From NCBI GenBank assembly GCA_023228995.1, contig JALOAD010000002.1, forward strand, positions 1 through 64,000: a stretch of 64,000 nt of DNA, written 5' to 3'. A program made the position numbers and the translations under genes. The stretch comes from Candidatus Muiribacterium halophilum (GTDB taxonomy: Bacteria > Muiribacteriota > Muiribacteriia > Muiribacteriales > Muiribacteriaceae). Within the stretch, counting starts at the first letter, position 1. Each line of letters starts with the position of its first letter. This document shows positions 62,984-64,000 of the stretch, piece by piece. A model generated the notes under the pieces. The model saw only the letters and a list, made by a program, of their open reading frames with translations. It had not been told where the DNA came from and did no database searches.

Positions 62984-63060
62984 AATGTCGAATTTGGAAT
63001 TTGGAATGTTGAATTTTGAATTTGGAATGTTGAATGTTGAAATTCGAATGTCGAATTGAG
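62984..63060 (+). repeat. Eleven-unit 7-bp tandem repeat
   Basis: Exactly eleven consecutive heptamers of the form AATKTBG or close variants fill 77 bases without slippage: AATGTCG, AATTTGG (twice), AATGTTG, AATTTTG, AATTTGG, AATGTTG (twice), AAATTCG, AATGTCG, AATTGAG. An apparent minus-strand frame across it is only the repeat translated. Confidence 0.85.
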
Positions 63061-63127
63061 TTCTCTGATTAAATAGAAAAATCAATATTGTGTCTTACCG
63101 GTAATATTCTGAGCCGGGATCTGTATT

Positions 63128-63182
63128 AAAAGCAGTATAATAACGGTATATGTAGCGTATAAGAGCGGTATAGAAGCAGTGT
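63128..63182 (+). repeat. Five-unit 11-bp tandem repeat
   Basis: Five consecutive 11-base units: AAAAGCAGTAT, AATAACGGTAT, ATGTAGCGTAT, AAGAGCGGTAT, AGAAGCAGTGT. They match the array behind thrS at 44149-44247; the unit AAGAGCGGTAT occurs in both. The period is one turn of the DNA helix. Confidence 0.8.
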
Positions 63183-63258
63183 TTTATTCAGATTTGTAGA
63201 TTTGTTTTAAAATTATTAATTCTTAATTATTCATTTTTAATTGTTTCACTAGATTGTC

Positions 63259-63278
63259 ATTCCCGTGAACACGGGAAT
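63259..63278. repeat. REP-like palindrome
   Basis: ATTCCCGTG and CACGGGAAT are perfect nine-base arms around AA, in the wider context GATTGTC before and CTATT after. The sequence closely resembles the common intergenic palindrome TCATTCCCGCGAA...CGGGAATC seen in many bacterial genomes. Confidence 0.7.
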
Positions 63279-63731
63279 CTATTAATAAATAAAAAAGTCA
63301 TAATTTTTCTGCCTCTAAAAAGTTTGAAAAACCTTTTTTTGGTAGAATATAATGTTCACTGAACATTTTAATTTGTTTTCATTTAGAACCTAAACCAAAA
63401 ACGGATAAAGCATTTGGAAAACTTTTTATTCATCGAAGATATTTTTTATCTTTTTGAACAGTTATTAATTAATGTATTGTAAATGTGATTTTTAATAGTA
63501 ATAATTATTTATTATATGCCTAAATTGATAAAATAGAAAGCTGTGTAAATCAAGAATATTACAAAAGAGATTATATACGGTATTATCTTATCTGAACGAT
63601 TCCATAGGAATATTAAAGCAATATTTGATAAAGAATGGAATATTAAATGAAAAAAAGTAAGTATAACTAAATATAAAACTAGATTTTGTATTAATTATAA
63701 TTATGGTATTTAACCTATATGTTTTATTTTT

Positions 63732-63760
63732 TTGATTAATATATAAAAAAGACTTATAAT
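63732..63760 (+). promoter_or_regulatory. Promoter of the dynamin-like GTPase gene
   Basis: TTGATT (63732-63737) and a perfect TATAAT (63755-63760) are 17 bases apart, about 58 bases before the ATG at 63819. Confidence 0.75.
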
Positions 63761-63818
63761 TTATCGAAAGTTTCTTTTTTAATGATTTATAAAGTATGAA
63801 AATTATTTTGGAGGGGCA

Positions 63819-64000
63819 ATGTTAAAAGAATATAGTAATAAATTAGATTTTGTTTTTACAGAATTACCTGAATTAAAAGAATATGAGAAGAATTGGAAGG
63901 AAAAAGAAGATAATATTAAATTTAATATTTGTATGATTGGTGAATATTCTAGCGGGAAAACCTCATTAATCAATTGCCTTTTGAATAAAGAAGATTTTTT
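63819..64000 (+). CDS. Dynamin-like GTPase, 5' part only
   Basis: TTGGAGGGG precedes the ATG, and 60 codons are visible before the window ends. The P-loop GEYSSGKTSLIN (Gly41 to about Asn52) matches bacterial dynamin-type GTPases, which usually read GEFSSGKSTLIN, and comes after a short helical N terminus (ELPELKEYEKNW). Bacterial dynamins remodel membranes, and some act in defence or stress. The family cannot be narrowed from 60 residues; other P-loop GTPases remain possible. Confidence 0.8.
   Translation, partial: MLKEYSNKLDFVFTELPELKEYEKNWKEKEDNIKFNICMIGEYSSGKTSLINCLLNKEDF

Larger units (their letters stand above)
62849..63818. other. Repeat-rich gap without a gene
   Basis: This 970-base stretch holds a minus-strand promoter (62847-62875), an 8-bp array (62894-62965), a 7-bp array (62984-63060), an 11-bp array (63128-63182), a REP-like palindrome (63259-63278), two GTTC-N3-GAAC palindromes, and the promoter at 63732-63760. 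Between 63380 and 63730 I see only AT-rich sequence with no frame above about 20 codons that has a plausible start. Confidence 0.65.

Noticed and set aside
62855-63085. Minus-strand frame of 76 codons with repeated NSKF-type residues
   Set aside because: It is the translation of the 7-bp and 8-bp repeat arrays and overlaps a promoter.

Overview
The window is a very AT-rich bacterial chromosome segment with short gaps and many 4-20 bp gene overlaps. Ordinary housekeeping genes (thrS, hslV-hslU, pyrB-pyrI, rpmB, rpsO-pnp, acetylase-type lysine/diaminopimelate genes) sit next to a large accessory region. TAA, TAG and TGA all serve as stops, so the code is standard. HslUV, a predicted lipoprotein and many exported TPR proteins would fit an uncultured diderm bacterium, but no rRNA or other decisive marker is present and I do not assign a phylum.

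Layout. 1-3560: a YhcG-type nuclease, a HEPN/MNT toxin-antitoxin pair whose HEPN half carries an in-frame amber stop, and an HD-domain protein. Copies of one dispersed repeat separate them, so they look like interchangeable cassettes. 3561-10618: a secreted endonuclease I, then a tightly coupled set of two radical SAM/SPASM proteins, a small TPR protein and an asparagine-synthetase-like PP-loop enzyme. 10868-16332: a 1416-residue exported TPR protein ending in a caspase-like His/Cys domain, a small membrane-anchored PepSY-like partner, a strong terminator, and a shuffled remnant of the large gene. 16548-18186: small membrane protein, lipoprotein, tandem universal stress protein. 18191-27600: an SxtJ-like/DUF5989/carbamoyltransferase set, two giant TPR-interrupted SGNH hydrolases, and a LemA/DUF3137 pair. 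27647-42208: a complete type 1 BREX phage-defence operon (brxA, brxB, brxC, pglX, pglZ, brxL) with an ATPase and a PD-(D/E)XK-like protein translationally embedded between brxC and pglX. 42300-54307: thrS, a DUF2339 membrane protein, a DUF1700/DUF4097 protein with a PadR regulator, a metal permease fused to an HMA domain, DedA, hslVU, pyrBI, a cation diffusion facilitator and rpmB. 54320-58324 (minus): rpsO-pnp-STAS/TPR-thiamine pyrophosphokinase. 58599-59243: peroxiredoxin. 59292-62839 (minus): a four-gene overlapping operon with a PP-loop/NFACT-R protein, an M20 deacetylase, DapH and a GNAT-like protein. 62849-63818: a repeat-rich gap. The window ends in the first 60 codons of a dynamin-like GTPase.

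The gaps hold several tandem-repeat families with strict periods (7, 8 and 11 bp), palindromes, and a dispersed repeat with five copies. Promoters are mostly clear sigma70 matches with 17-bp spacers, and three appear to start transcription at the ATG itself (leaderless). The best candidates for something undescribed are the TPR-caspase protein with its apparently swapped tail, small partner and shuffled remnant; the two-gene insertion inside BREX; the twin radical SAM/asparagine-synthetase cluster; and the repeat-bounded cassettes at the left edge.
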